A stretch of 64,000 nucleotides of DNA from assembly GCF_003641145.1 (NCBI RefSeq), contig NZ_CP032744.1:434001-498000 (forward strand), written 5' to 3'. The stretch's first letter is position 1. The number at the start of each line of letters is the position of its first letter. The position numbers were made by a program, and so were the translations under genes. This document shows positions 8,124 to 16,463 of this stretch, one piece after another. The notes under the pieces were generated by a model, which ran no database searches, was not told where the DNA came from, and saw nothing but the letters and a program-made list of their open reading frames with translations. Source of the DNA: Lactiplantibacillus paraplantarum. GTDB taxonomy: Bacteria > Bacillota > Bacilli > Lactobacillales > Lactobacillaceae.

Positions 8124-8684
8124 ATGATAGCTTTAATTATTGTTGCGGTCGTATTAGTATTGATCGCAATTTACGTTGTAATTTATAACGGCTTAGTCAA
8201 GTCACGGATGTATACGCAGGAAGCATGGAGCCAAATTGATGTTCAACTAAAACGGCGGACTGATTTGATTCCTAACTTGGTCAATACAGTTAAGGGTTAC
8301 GCTAAGCATGAAAAGAGTACGTTAGCGGAAGTGATTTCGCTACGGAACCAATTAACACAAGTACCAAGTGGTGATCACCAACAGGCCATGGCGGTCTCAG
8401 ATCAACTGACAAATTCATTGAAGAGTATTTTTGCTTTAGCTGAAAGTTACCCAGATTTGAAAGCCAACCAAGAATTCGGCAAGTTGATGGAAGAATTGAC
8501 TAATACGGAAAATAAGATTGCTTATTCACGGCAATTGTTCAATTCAAGTGCGGCGAGCTATAACATGAAATTACAACAGTTCCCGTCCAATATTATTGCT
8601 GGGATTCATCGCTTTAAGAACGTTGAATTCTTAACAGTTCCTGAAGCAGAAAAAGCAGCACCCACGGTTTCATTTGAAGATTAG
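8124..8684 (+). CDS. lemA: LemA family protein
   Basis: A 186-residue protein with an N-terminal helix (about residues 2-22) followed by a long helical domain. The sequence after the anchor ([24 protein letters not shown], then [14 protein letters not shown]) is the LemA hallmark, as is the later NxxxxxYN region ([21 protein letters not shown]). ATG 8124 is used rather than the preceding TTG because AGGGGG lies seven bases upstream. It sits immediately before htpX; LemA-HtpX pairs are common in Gram-positive bacteria and suggest a joint role at the membrane. The molecular function of LemA is not known. Confidence 0.9.
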   Translation: MIALIIVAVVLVLIAIYVVIYNGLVKSRMYTQEAWSQIDVQLKRRTDLIPNLVNTVKGYAKHEKSTLAEVISLRNQLTQVPSGDHQQAMAVSDQLTNSLKSIFALAESYPDLKANQEFGKLMEELTNTENKIAYSRQLFNSSAASYNMKLQQFPSNIIAGIHRFKNVEFLTVPEAEKAAPTVSFED

Positions 8685-8695
8685 AGGTTATGCCC

Positions 8696-9595
8696 ATGTT
8701 ATTTGAGCAAATTGCCCGCAACAAGCGGCACACGGTATACGTGATGGCCGCTTTTGTCATATTACTTGCAGTTATTGGCCTGGCAGTCGGGTACGTGTTC
8801 TTTAATAGTTCGCTTGCCGGCTTGTTAGTGGCATTAATTGCAGCGGCATTTTATATGGTATTAATGATTAGTCAGTCGACCGATATTGTCATGAATATGA
8901 ATCATGCCCGTGAACTTCATCAGGCCGATGATGACCCAGAGCTTTGGCATATCGTAGAAGATATGGCGCTGGTCGCCAAAGTCCCTATGCCGCGTGTTTT
9001 TATTATTGATGATGAGAGTCCCAATGCGTTTGCCACTGGCAATAGTCCTGAACAGGCTGCGGTTGCTGTTACGACTGGTATTCAAGCACGACTAAATCGC
9101 GAAGAAATGGAAGGCGTCATTGGCCATGAAATGAGTCATGTGCGTAACTATGATATTCGGTTACAGACTATTGCGCTGGCGTTGACGGCTGCCATCAGTT
9201 TGCTGGTTAACTGGGGAATGAATGCATTTTGGTGGGGCGGTGGCCGGCGTAGTCGGGATAATGACCGCGATGGTAACGGTGCCCAAATCTTATTGATGGT
9301 TCTCGCAATCGTTGTTATTATTTTAGCGCCGTTAGCAGCCAGCTTAGTGCAGATGGCACTGTCTCGTAATCGCGAGTACTTAGCGGATGCTGGCAGTGTT
9401 GAGCTGACTCGTAATCCACTTGGATTAATTAGTGCGCTTGAAAAGATCGATGATAGTCAGCCGATGCAACAGGCGGATCCAAGCAGTGCGGCGCTATACA
9501 TTTCTGATCCATTTAAAGCTAAGAAGTCGTGGACCCATTTATTCGATACCCATCCACCGATGGCCGATCGTATCAGTCGGTTAAAAAATATGTAA
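8696..9595 (+). CDS. htpX: Membrane zinc protease HtpX
   Basis: A 299-residue M48-family membrane metalloprotease involved in turnover of damaged membrane proteins. The zinc motif HEMSH lies in [15 protein letters not shown], and the third ligand glutamate is probably in [14 protein letters not shown]. Two N-terminal helices (about residues 16-36 and 38-58) and two more around 155-175 and 195-220 flank the catalytic site, as in the family. The start at 8696 ([13 protein letters not shown]) is chosen because AGAGG is eight bases upstream of it and only two bases from the ATG at 8690. It follows lemA by 11 bp and is surely co-transcribed with it. Confidence 0.93.
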   Translation: MLFEQIARNKRHTVYVMAAFVILLAVIGLAVGYVFFNSSLAGLLVALIAAAFYMVLMISQSTDIVMNMNHARELHQADDDPELWHIVEDMALVAKVPMPRVFIIDDESPNAFATGNSPEQAAVAVTTGIQARLNREEMEGVIGHEMSHVRNYDIRLQTIALALTAAISLLVNWGMNAFWWGGGRRSRDNDRDGNGAQILLMVLAIVVIILAPLAASLVQMALSRNREYLADAGSVELTRNPLGLISALEKIDDSQPMQQADPSSAALYISDPFKAKKSWTHLFDTHPPMADRISRLKNM

Positions 9596-9655
9596 TAAAA
9601 AAATGCGCTTAGGTTAATAACGGATTATAATGAAATTAAATAGAAAGTTGAAAGA

Positions 9656-10444
9656 GTGAGACGGTTGCAACGCAAATATATTTACGCCAATTTGGAAAAA
9701 CTGGATAACCTCGTCTTTGCCTACGGGATCGATCAGAGCGATTTTGTGCATGGTATCAAGCGCTTACCGGCTAATTTGGTCTCGTTAGTCGGCGTTGATG
9801 ATAACGAGCATGCAGTGAATGCCCACACGGGTTTAAACGTCATTAATGATGAAAATGAAATTCGCCGATACTTGTTACAGAGTCACACGTTACCCGTTAA
9901 GTGGCTTGATTATGATGAAGTTGGCGATCTAGATTTCTTAACCGCTACTGAAATTGCTGAGTTGCTATATCTCGGGCATATGGATCGTCCGATTCGATCA
10001 CCGTTTAATTATAAGTTGCGTAATCACTACGTATTCTTAGAACAGCGTAATGGTGGCATCAAGTTGTATTTCTATTATATTTCTGCCTTTAGTCATATCT
10101 TAAGTGCCGCCATTGTTCGGCATACGTTAGCGGCTTATCGTGGGCGTCGCATGTTTATGCGATCGCTTAGCGTTCCACGAGTACCAGAAGCAATTCTAAA
10201 ACAACTCGTTAAGCTGATGCCCGATGGCTTGTTTATTTACTTTGATCAGTCAATGGTTCGGCAGCGACAGCTATTAGTGCCGGTGCACACGGAAACTACT
10301 GGTAATGAAATCGAAGTTTTTGATCCAGCACGTGGTGGCGAGAACCGTCGGACCCATCATGTCGCAACGTTGACTTTTAATTTGAATTCAGGCGTGTGGG
10401 ACCTGCAAGTGCAGGACCAAACGGCCTTTGAAGAACATTTATAG
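9656..10444 (+). CDS. Conserved hypothetical protein, 262 residues
   Basis: A soluble protein without signal peptide or membrane segment, rich in aromatic and basic residues. The middle part (FNYKLRNHYVFLEQRNGGIKL) and an Arg-rich patch (HTLAAYRGRRMFMRSL) are notable, but I recognise no catalytic motif or family. The frame opens with GTG at 9656; a TTG at 9665 (MQRKYIYANL) is an alternative and neither has a clear ribosome-binding site. It is preceded by htpX (60 bp away), followed by a terminator, and precedes murF. It is real because the frame is long, has normal codon use for this genome and ends at a terminator. Confidence 0.7.
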   Translation: MRRLQRKYIYANLEKLDNLVFAYGIDQSDFVHGIKRLPANLVSLVGVDDNEHAVNAHTGLNVINDENEIRRYLLQSHTLPVKWLDYDEVGDLDFLTATEIAELLYLGHMDRPIRSPFNYKLRNHYVFLEQRNGGIKLYFYYISAFSHILSAAIVRHTLAAYRGRRMFMRSLSVPRVPEAILKQLVKLMPDGLFIYFDQSMVRQRQLLVPVHTETTGNEIEVFDPARGGENRRTHHVATLTFNLNSGVWDLQVQDQTAFEEHL

Positions 10445-10458
10445 TAAGTTCTAATTTA

Positions 10459-10490
10459 ATGTCTAGCCGTTAATTCGGCGGGCATTTTTT
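10459..10490 (+). terminator. Rho-independent terminator
   Basis: A short stem (ATGTCTAGCCG against CGGCGGGCAT, loop TTAATT) followed by six T residues, 15 bp after the hypothetical gene. Confidence 0.75.
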
Positions 10491-10552
10491 AGTGGTTACG
10501 GAGTGCACAGCGGTACTTAAATCGGGCCAACCATAGAGTACCAGTGGTCAAA

Positions 10553-10562
10553 GTGGTATAAT
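10553..10562 (+). promoter_or_regulatory. Extended -10 promoter of murF
   Basis: GTGGTATAAT is an extended -10 element (TGG before TATAAT) about 105 bp before murF. The -35 region is poor. Confidence 0.5.
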
Positions 10563-10666
10563 TTTTATGCGCGTAGCTTGAATTAGGCTACGATTCGAGA
10601 AAGTGGAACCTTAGTCAGAAATTGGTTGACCAGTACTGGTCGCCATGAATGGAGAGTTTAATCGAT

Positions 10667-12055
10667 ATGAAGATGCAAGTTGCCGAAATTGCCAAGGCCG
10701 TTCAAGCGGTCAATGCCGAACAGGCGTGGCCCGATGTTAATGTAACGGGAGTGGCGTTTGATAGCCGGAAGCTTCAAGCGGGTGATTTATTTATTCCGCT
10801 GATGGGTGCCAATGATGGCCATCAATATATTCAAAGTGCAATCGAGCACGGGGCCGTGGCCACCTTATGGGCTAGCGACCATGCTGATAATGTTCCAGAG
10901 AATTTACCTGTCATTATGGTTGCCGATACATTGACCGCGTTACAGCAGTTGGGACAATATTACTTACAAAAAATCAATCCAAAGGTAGTGGCTGTTACTG
11001 GTAGTAATGGTAAGACGACCACTAAGGATATGATTGCCAGCGTCTTAAGCACGCAGTTTAATGTGACTAAGACCCATGCTAACTTCAATAACCAAATTGG
11101 TGTACCGATAACGCTGCTTAGTATGGAACCTAATACAGAGGTAGTAGTTGTTGAAATGGGAATGGATCATTTTGGTGAGCTAGATTTTCTTAGCCGCCTT
11201 GTCCAGCCCGATGTTGCGGTAATCACCATGATTGGTGAAGCTCATATTGAGTTCTTCGGTACGCGGGATCGAATTGCTGACGCTAAGATGGAAATTGTTC
11301 ACGGCTTGAAGGAAGATGGCACGTTTATCTTTAATGGCGATGAACCGCTATTACAAGAACGGGCTGAGAAAGTTAGTCAGCATCAACGAACCTTTGGGCT
11401 AGACGCAGCGAATACGTTAGCAGGCAGTGAGATTACGACTAGCCGGTCCCAGACACGGTTTAAAACGAGCTTGTGGCCAGATTCGACGTATACGATTCCA
11501 ATGATGGGTGCCTATAACGTTAATAATGCATTGGCGGCCCTACTAGTTGCTGATACGTTCCATATTCGGCCCGCGGCAGCCCAACAAGCAATTGCCAGCT
11601 TTGTGCCAACTGAAAACCGAACTGAATGGTTAACGGGAAATCGTGGCGAAGCCATCTTAAGTGATGTTTATAACTCTAATCCGACGGCAGCACGACGGGT
11701 CTTAGCGGCTTTTTCAGCGGTACCTACGAAGGGTCAACGAATTGCTGTACTCGGCGACATGCTTGAATTGGGTGACCAGTCGGATGCGCTGCACATGAGC
11801 TTGGCTAGTGAACTAGATCCAGCTACGATTACGAGTGTCTACTTAAATGGTGAACACATGCACGCACTTGCTGAAGTCTTACAGGAAAAGTATCCGGCCG
11901 GGACCGTGCATTATTACCCGACAGATCAACAACCACAGCTGATTGAAGCATTAATAGCAACGGTTAGTGCGGATGATCAGGTCTTGTTAAAGGGGAGTCA
12001 TGGAATTCACCTTGAAAAGGTTCTGACGGCGCTAGAAGCTGATCCTGAAAAATAA
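10667..12055 (+). CDS. murF: UDP-MurNAc-tripeptide:D-Ala-D-Ala ligase MurF
   Basis: A 462-residue Mur ligase that adds D-alanyl-D-alanine (D-lactate in vancomycin-resistant lactobacilli) to UDP-MurNAc-tripeptide, the last cytoplasmic step of peptidoglycan precursor synthesis. The N-terminal uridine-binding domain has the FDSRK pattern (near residue 33), and the ATP-binding loop is TGSNGKTTTKD near residue 115. The central domain includes VVEMGMDHFGE, and the C-terminal Mur ligase domain starts at NRTEW and has DVYNSNPTA. ATG 10667 follows GGAGAG at ten bases; ATGs at 10649 and 10673 are also in frame. The acpS and alr genes further on are cell-envelope genes too, but not in the same transcript. 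Confidence 0.95.
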   Translation: MKMQVAEIAKAVQAVNAEQAWPDVNVTGVAFDSRKLQAGDLFIPLMGANDGHQYIQSAIEHGAVATLWASDHADNVPENLPVIMVADTLTALQQLGQYYLQKINPKVVAVTGSNGKTTTKDMIASVLSTQFNVTKTHANFNNQIGVPITLLSMEPNTEVVVVEMGMDHFGELDFLSRLVQPDVAVITMIGEAHIEFFGTRDRIADAKMEIVHGLKEDGTFIFNGDEPLLQERAEKVSQHQRTFGLDAANTLAGSEITTSRSQTRFKTSLWPDSTYTIPMMGAYNVNNALAALLVADTFHIRPAAAQQAIASFVPTENRTEWLTGNRGEAILSDVYNSNPTAARRVLAAFSAVPTKGQRIAVLGDMLELGDQSDALHMSLASELDPATITSVYLNGEHMHALAEVLQEKYPAGTVHYYPTDQQPQLIEALIATVSADDQVLLKGSHGIHLEKVLTALEADPEK

Positions 12056-12073
12056 AATTTAAATCGTTCGATT

Positions 12074-12165
12074 AAGCAAGGCCCCTCGCAATGACTGGGT
12101 AATGGTGACGCTAACATTAGGTTAGGCCTGTCACGTCATACCTACCATTGCCAGGGGTCTTGCTT
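12074..12165 (+). terminator. Long imperfect hairpin after murF
   Basis: AAGCAAG (12074-12080) pairs with CTTGCTT at the far end. The arms continue as GCAAGGCCCCTCGCAATG against CATTGCCAGGGGTCTTGC with two mismatches, then GGTAATGGTGACG against CGTCATACCTACC less perfectly. It may terminate murF, but the T-run is weak and the stem is much longer than usual. It could instead be a small palindromic repeat. Confidence 0.5.
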
Positions 12166-12208
12166 GCTTATTTAGAATAACCGGTGTATGATAATTCAGT
12201 TGTACCAT

Positions 12209-12237
12209 TTGAAAGTCAGACCGTTGGCTTATATGAT
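12209..12237 (+). promoter_or_regulatory. Promoter of cshA
   Basis: TTGAAA (12209-12214), a 17-base spacer and TATGAT (12232-12237). The transcript would have a leader of about 65 bases before the TTG start. Confidence 0.7.
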
Positions 12238-12310
12238 AGCGTCCCACGGGAAACGGATTTTTTTCTAGCTGTCAGTAATCCCATGGTGTCATCCTTAGGA
12301 GGAAACATAT

Positions 12311-13906
12311 TTGAAGTTTACAGAACTAGGCTTATCCGATAGCCTACTTAAAGCAGTTAATCGGGCCGGTTACGAAGAAGCGACCCCGATTCAGGCCGAA
12401 ACCATTCCAATGGTTCTAGAAGGCAAAGATGTGATTGGTCAAGCACAAACCGGTACTGGGAAGACCGCCGCGTTTGCATTACCAATCTTACAACGCTTGG
12501 ATTTTGACAATCATAATATTCAAGCATTAGTTGTTTCACCAACGCGTGAATTAGCTATCCAAACTCAGGAAGAAATCTTCCGTTTGGGTAAAGACGAACG
12601 GGCTAAAGTCCAAGTCGTTTACGGTGGTGCTGATATTCGGCGCCAAATTAGAAATCTGAAGCAAAATCCTCAAGTTATCGTAGGGACACCTGGTCGACTA
12701 CTCGATCACATTCGTCGTGGCACGGTTAAATTAGACCACGTCCAGATGTTAGTTCTTGACGAAGCTGACGAAATGTTAAACATGGGTTTCTTAGAAGACA
12801 TCGAATCAATTATCAAACAAGTGCCGGATGAACGCCAAACTATGTTGTTCTCCGCAACGATGCCACCCGAAATCAAACGAATTGGTGTGCAGTTCATGAA
12901 GGAACCGCACCACGTTAAGATTAAATCAAAAGAAATGACTGCCGATACGGTTGATCAATATTACGTTAAGGCAAAAGAATTTGAAAAGTTCGATATTATG
13001 ACACGGTTATTCGATGTTCAGGCACCTGAACTCACCATCGTGTTTGGTCGGACAAAGCGCCGGGTTGACGAATTATCTAAGGGACTTGAAGCTCGTGGCT
13101 ATAATGCTGCCGGTATTCATGGTGACCTGAGCCAACAACGTCGGACGCAAATTATGCGTCAATTTAAAGCCGGTAAGTTGGATATCTTAGTTGCAACCGA
13201 TGTGGCTGCCCGGGGACTTGATGTTTCTGGTGTGACTCATGTCTACAATTACGATATTCCACAGGATCCGGATAGTTATGTTCACCGGATTGGCCGTACT
13301 GGCCGTGCCGGGCACAAAGGGGTTTCCTTAACTTTTGTGACACCGAACGAAATGGAATATTTGCGGGTCATTGAAAAGCTGACTAAGAAGCGGATGTTAC
13401 CATTGAAGCCACCAACTGAATCTGAAGCTTTTGCTGGCCAATTAGCTGCCGCAGAAGCCAATGTTGATTCATTAGTTGCTAAGACCGCTACTGAAAAGTA
13501 TGCTGATCAAGCTGCTGAACTCTTAGAAAAGTACGACGCAACTGACTTGGTTGCGGCCTTGTTAAATGATTTAACTAAGGATGACTCGTCAGCCGTACCT
13601 GTTAAGATTACGCCAGAACGCCCATTACCTCGTCACAAGGGTGGCGGCGGTAATAACCGGCGTGGTGGTGGTTACCGTGGTGGTAATCGTAACCGTAATA
13701 ATAGTCATGGTAATGGCCGTGGCGGTTATTCACACAATGGCCGTAGTCGTGACCGCGATCGTGATCGTAACGGTGGTCGTGGTGATCATAAGAGCAATGG
13801 TTATAAGGGTCGCAGTCGCGATGATAACCGGAGTAGCAATCGTAACCATGATGAAGGTCGTAAGCAAAGCAGTAAGCGGAGCTACACGATTCGGACCAAC
13901 GATTAA
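12311..13906 (+). CDS. cshA: DEAD-box ATP-dependent RNA helicase CshA
   Basis: A 531-residue RNA helicase of the CshA type, active in mRNA decay, ribosome assembly and cold adaptation. The Q motif (GYEEATPIQ), AQTGTGKT, PTRELAIQ, DEAD (VLDEADEML), SAT and HRIGRTGRAG are all present in order. The last 90 residues are a low-complexity basic tail of Gly, Arg, Asn and Asp with RGG-like repeats, probably for RNA binding. The start is TTG at 12311, supported by AGGAGG and by homology at the first residue (MKFTELGLS). It has its own promoter and terminator, so it is monocistronic. Confidence 0.96.
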   Translation: MKFTELGLSDSLLKAVNRAGYEEATPIQAETIPMVLEGKDVIGQAQTGTGKTAAFALPILQRLDFDNHNIQALVVSPTRELAIQTQEEIFRLGKDERAKVQVVYGGADIRRQIRNLKQNPQVIVGTPGRLLDHIRRGTVKLDHVQMLVLDEADEMLNMGFLEDIESIIKQVPDERQTMLFSATMPPEIKRIGVQFMKEPHHVKIKSKEMTADTVDQYYVKAKEFEKFDIMTRLFDVQAPELTIVFGRTKRRVDELSKGLEARGYNAAGIHGDLSQQRRTQIMRQFKAGKLDILVATDVAARGLDVSGVTHVYNYDIPQDPDSYVHRIGRTGRAGHKGVSLTFVTPNEMEYLRVIEKLTKKRMLPLKPPTESEAFAGQLAAAEANVDSLVAKTATEKYADQAAELLEKYDATDLVAALLNDLTKDDSSAVPVKITPERPLPRHKGGGGNNRRGGGYRGGNRNRNNSHGNGRGGYSHNGRSRDRDRDRNGGRGDHKSNGYKGRSRDDNRSSNRNHDEGRKQSSKRSYTIRTND

Positions 13907-13950
13907 GGTTAACGCACAAATTAAGTTGAATTAAAGTAATTTTGCGTCAA

Positions 13951-13977
13951 AAGTCGAGCGTATGCTCGGCTTTTTTT
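13951..13977 (+). terminator. Rho-independent terminator of cshA
   Basis: AGTCGAGC and GCTCGGCT form a stem with the loop GTAT, followed by seven T residues. Confidence 0.9.
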
Positions 13978-14042
13978 ATGGCCTACAATGCTAAAATATG
14001 AATAGCTGGCAAATATTAGCAGTTATTATTGCCCGAATTGTC

Positions 14043-15092
14043 AAATTAAGTTAGAAATTTTTTAACTGTTCATCTGTAATCTGCCTGATGAATGCTTCCA
14101 GAGGTGTCTGGTAACCCAAACTTTTTCGTGGGATGTGGTTTCGTCGACTGGCAACTGCTTGAACAAATCCATCTGATAGCTGGTCCATAATAAGATTGTG
14201 ACGTAAACCATCTTTACGCAGCAGACCATTGGTGTTCTCATTTAAACCACGTTGATTGGGTGCTCCGACAGCGGCAAAGTAAATATTTAAATCAAATTGG
14301 TTAGCAATGGTTCGCCAACCGGCGAACTCCTTACCATTGTCAAACGTAATTGACTTAAATAGGTGTCGTGGCAGCTTCGAAAGCCATCCTGCTAAACTAC
14401 GATTGACATCGTGTGCCGACTTGGTATGCGAATTCAGCACAATTGCGACCTTAGTTTGTCGTTCAACCAGCGTGGTTACCGCACCCTGATGGTTTTTACC
14501 TTGAACCGTGTCACCTTCTAAATGGCCGAATTCTTGATTAAAATTAGGATAGTCCTGATAACGATTCTTTAAATCCCTGCCCAATTGACCCGCTTTCCCA
14601 CGGCGTTCAATGTAACCATTAGGGTGCCGTTTGCCGTGCATCGGTAAATCTTTGGTCGACAACCCCAAAACACCGCGTTTGAAAAGGCGGTAAAGGGTTC
14701 GAACCTCACAGCTGAAAGCCCGTTCTTGGCGATTAATAATGGTATCTGGTTGCCAACCAGCTTGAGTTTTGGCTTGAATATAGGCCAGTTCATCAGGGCG
14801 TAGTTGAATTGGTTCACGCCCACAATGTTGTTTATGCTTTCGATAGTGGCATTGGTAATCAATAATCGTACCGCCAGCGTCAAGAAACCGATAAATACGA
14901 TACACAGTTTCAGCACTCCGATGGAGCGCTGGGGCCACTAGATAAGCCTTTTTACCGAGTTTCCAAAAAGAATAAATTGTGGCAAGTTCGTCTATAGTAA
15001 GATGAGTATAGGTCATTTGTGATCAGCCTTTCTTTTGATTTTGACACTCAAAAGTCTATCACAAATGGCTTTTTAAATTTCTAACTTAATTT
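14043..15092 (-). mobile_element. IS30-family insertion sequence, complete
   Basis: The element is about 1050 bp with perfect 18-bp inverted repeats AAATTAAGTTAGAAATTT (14043-14060) and its complement (15075-15092). It carries one intact minus-strand transposase gene. It lies between the cshA terminator and copy A of the large structured repeat, whose left arm begins 12 bp beyond the IS end. I could not define the short target duplication with certainty. Confidence 0.9.
14051..15016 (-). CDS. IS30-family transposase
   Basis: A 321-residue transposase. The N-terminal helix-turn-helix has the IS30 opening (YTHLTIDELATIYSFW) and a second DNA-binding region lies around residues 80-110. The catalytic DDE core shows GHLEGDTVQGKNHQGAV (first Asp), KSITFDNGKEFAGW (second Asp) and PNQRGLNENTNGLLR with the glutamate, the most conserved IS30 motif. 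The frame is intact, and the ATG is preceded by GAAAGG at 10 bases. The stop lies within the left inverted repeat. It should mobilise the element around it. Not identified to a named IS. Confidence 0.95.
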   Translation of the reverse strand: MTYTHLTIDELATIYSFWKLGKKAYLVAPALHRSAETVYRIYRFLDAGGTIIDYQCHYRKHKQHCGREPIQLRPDELAYIQAKTQAGWQPDTIINRQERAFSCEVRTLYRLFKRGVLGLSTKDLPMHGKRHPNGYIERRGKAGQLGRDLKNRYQDYPNFNQEFGHLEGDTVQGKNHQGAVTTLVERQTKVAIVLNSHTKSAHDVNRSLAGWLSKLPRHLFKSITFDNGKEFAGWRTIANQFDLNIYFAAVGAPNQRGLNENTNGLLRKDGLRHNLIMDQLSDGFVQAVASRRNHIPRKSLGYQTPLEAFIRQITDEQLKNF

Positions 15093-15103
15093 TACAAACC
15101 GGG

Positions 15104-15978
15104 TTGTTAAAACGTTCCAAACGCGTCAAGTCAAAGTCGGCCAGCTTAGGCCCGCTGGAAAAAGTCGAGTGAGCGTAAACATGTTTGGTTAGCGCGTCTT
15201 AACACCGACCTCCAGGCATTTCTGCCAATTGCTGGAACGCGGTGGACACAGATTTAAGCCGCAACCCACGTCTTAAATACTGGTCTTCCACGGCTTAATG
15301 CCATATTGGTGAAACGTGTTCGGGTCAGACTGAGACTTCCGGTTAGCTACGCTATGACGCCAAGCGGAAATTCACCGCTTAACCGCCCTAGCTAGGCTAA
15401 TCCTCAGTCTCAACCCGTCTGAACCTCACACTCTTGCAATGCTGAGCATTGGGCGAAACGCCTTCCAGTCGGGACAGTATTCGAATGGCGGACGAAGATG
15501 TACCCAACTTTTGATGAATTTGTCATTGTTCTTCATAAACAGTAATTTTGTTAATCAACTGTTAGGTCGAAAAGATATTGGGATAGCTCGCTATTTCGGA
15601 ATTACTATAGTAATAATAGAACACCTCAACAAAGTGGTTAGGGTAACCCTAACGTCTCGTTTAAAGTTCCGGTATCAAAATAGCCAACGGACAAATGCCC
15701 AAACCGCATTAATCCGTTGGCTAGACAATGCTCGGCTTCAACCCGTGGCTTGAGACTGGAGGGGCTGGGTGACAATGCTCAGTAGCCAAATTATTCTTAG
15801 TCGGAAGTGATTTCCTTCCGGCTTAGAATAAGACTCGTATTTGAGATGACGCGGGTTATGCGTTAGCTCAAATCGATGTCGGCTGCGTTCCAGCAATTGT
15901 CACCCAGCCCCGGAGGTCGGCATAGGACGAACAAGTGCTGACGAGCAACAAACCAATTAAACTGGAACGTTTTAACAA
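15104..15978 (+). repeat. Large structured non-coding repeat, copy A (875 bp)
   Basis: Bounded by the perfect inverted arms TTGTTAAAACGTTCCA (15104-15119) and its complement (15963-15978). Nested inside are CCGACCTCC (15205-15213) with GGAGGTCGG (15912-15920), and a 15-bp match between 15226-15240 (CAATTGCTGGAACGC) and 15885-15899. GGGGCTGGGTGACAA (15761-15775) pairs with 15897-15911, crossing the previous stem. Local hairpins include 15793-15830. The same blocks in the same order occur at 46165-46934, and part of them on the minus strand at 34591-34899. Copy A has an extra branched arm (about 15310-15425) that copy B lacks. The small open frame at 15439-15753 is not kept in the other copies. 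Likely a structured RNA; function and direction of transcription unknown. Confidence 0.8.
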
Positions 15979-16100
15979 TAATTCATGCTGACATGAAAAG
16001 ATTGCGTGTTTGGGCCCTTTTATCGCGGCAGTAGCTGTGGTAAATTGGAAACATCAACCTAAGTTAACATGATAATAATGAGATAAAGGGGGGGAGCAGC

Positions 16101-16463
16101 GTGATATATGGAACCGGCATTGATTTAACTGAGCTGAGTCGGATTGAGATGATTCTAGCGAAAGGACTGCGATTACCTGAAAAGGTTTTAACACCGGCTG
16201 AGTTAGCGGTGTTTTCACGTTACCCGGTTAAACGCCAGATTGAGTTTATGGCAGGGCGTTTTTCAGCTAAGGAAGCATATAGTAAGGCATATGGTACGGG
16301 AATCGGTGCGGCAGTTGGATTTCAAGACATCGAGATTTTAGATAACGCCCAGGGTAAACCGGAAGTCACGCGCCACCCGTTTGATGGTTCCGCGTGGATT
16401 TCGATTTCACATACAGATACGTTAGTAATGACACAAGTTATATTGGAAAGAGGCAATTTGTGA
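16101..16463 (+). CDS. acpS: Holo-[acyl-carrier-protein] synthase
   Basis: A 120-residue enzyme that transfers 4'-phosphopantetheine from CoA to the serine of acyl carrier protein, activating fatty-acid synthesis. The conserved [12 protein letters not shown] start and the magnesium/CoA motif [16 protein letters not shown] are present, with the terminal [15 protein letters not shown]. The start is GTG at 16101 with a GGGGGGAG site. It overlaps alr by one base (TGATG at 16461-16465), the acpS-alr arrangement common in Firmicutes. Confidence 0.95.
   Translation: MIYGTGIDLTELSRIEMILAKGLRLPEKVLTPAELAVFSRYPVKRQIEFMAGRFSAKEAYSKAYGTGIGAAVGFQDIEILDNAQGKPEVTRHPFDGSAWISISHTDTLVMTQVILERGNL

Noticed and set aside
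13581-13934. 117-codon frame over the end of cshA
   Set aside because: Out-of-frame shadow of the repetitive RGG tail, made of Val/Ile repeats.
15439-15753. 104-codon frame inside repeat copy A
   Set aside because: The same region in copy B has no equivalent frame, composition is not protein-like and it lies inside a strongly paired element.
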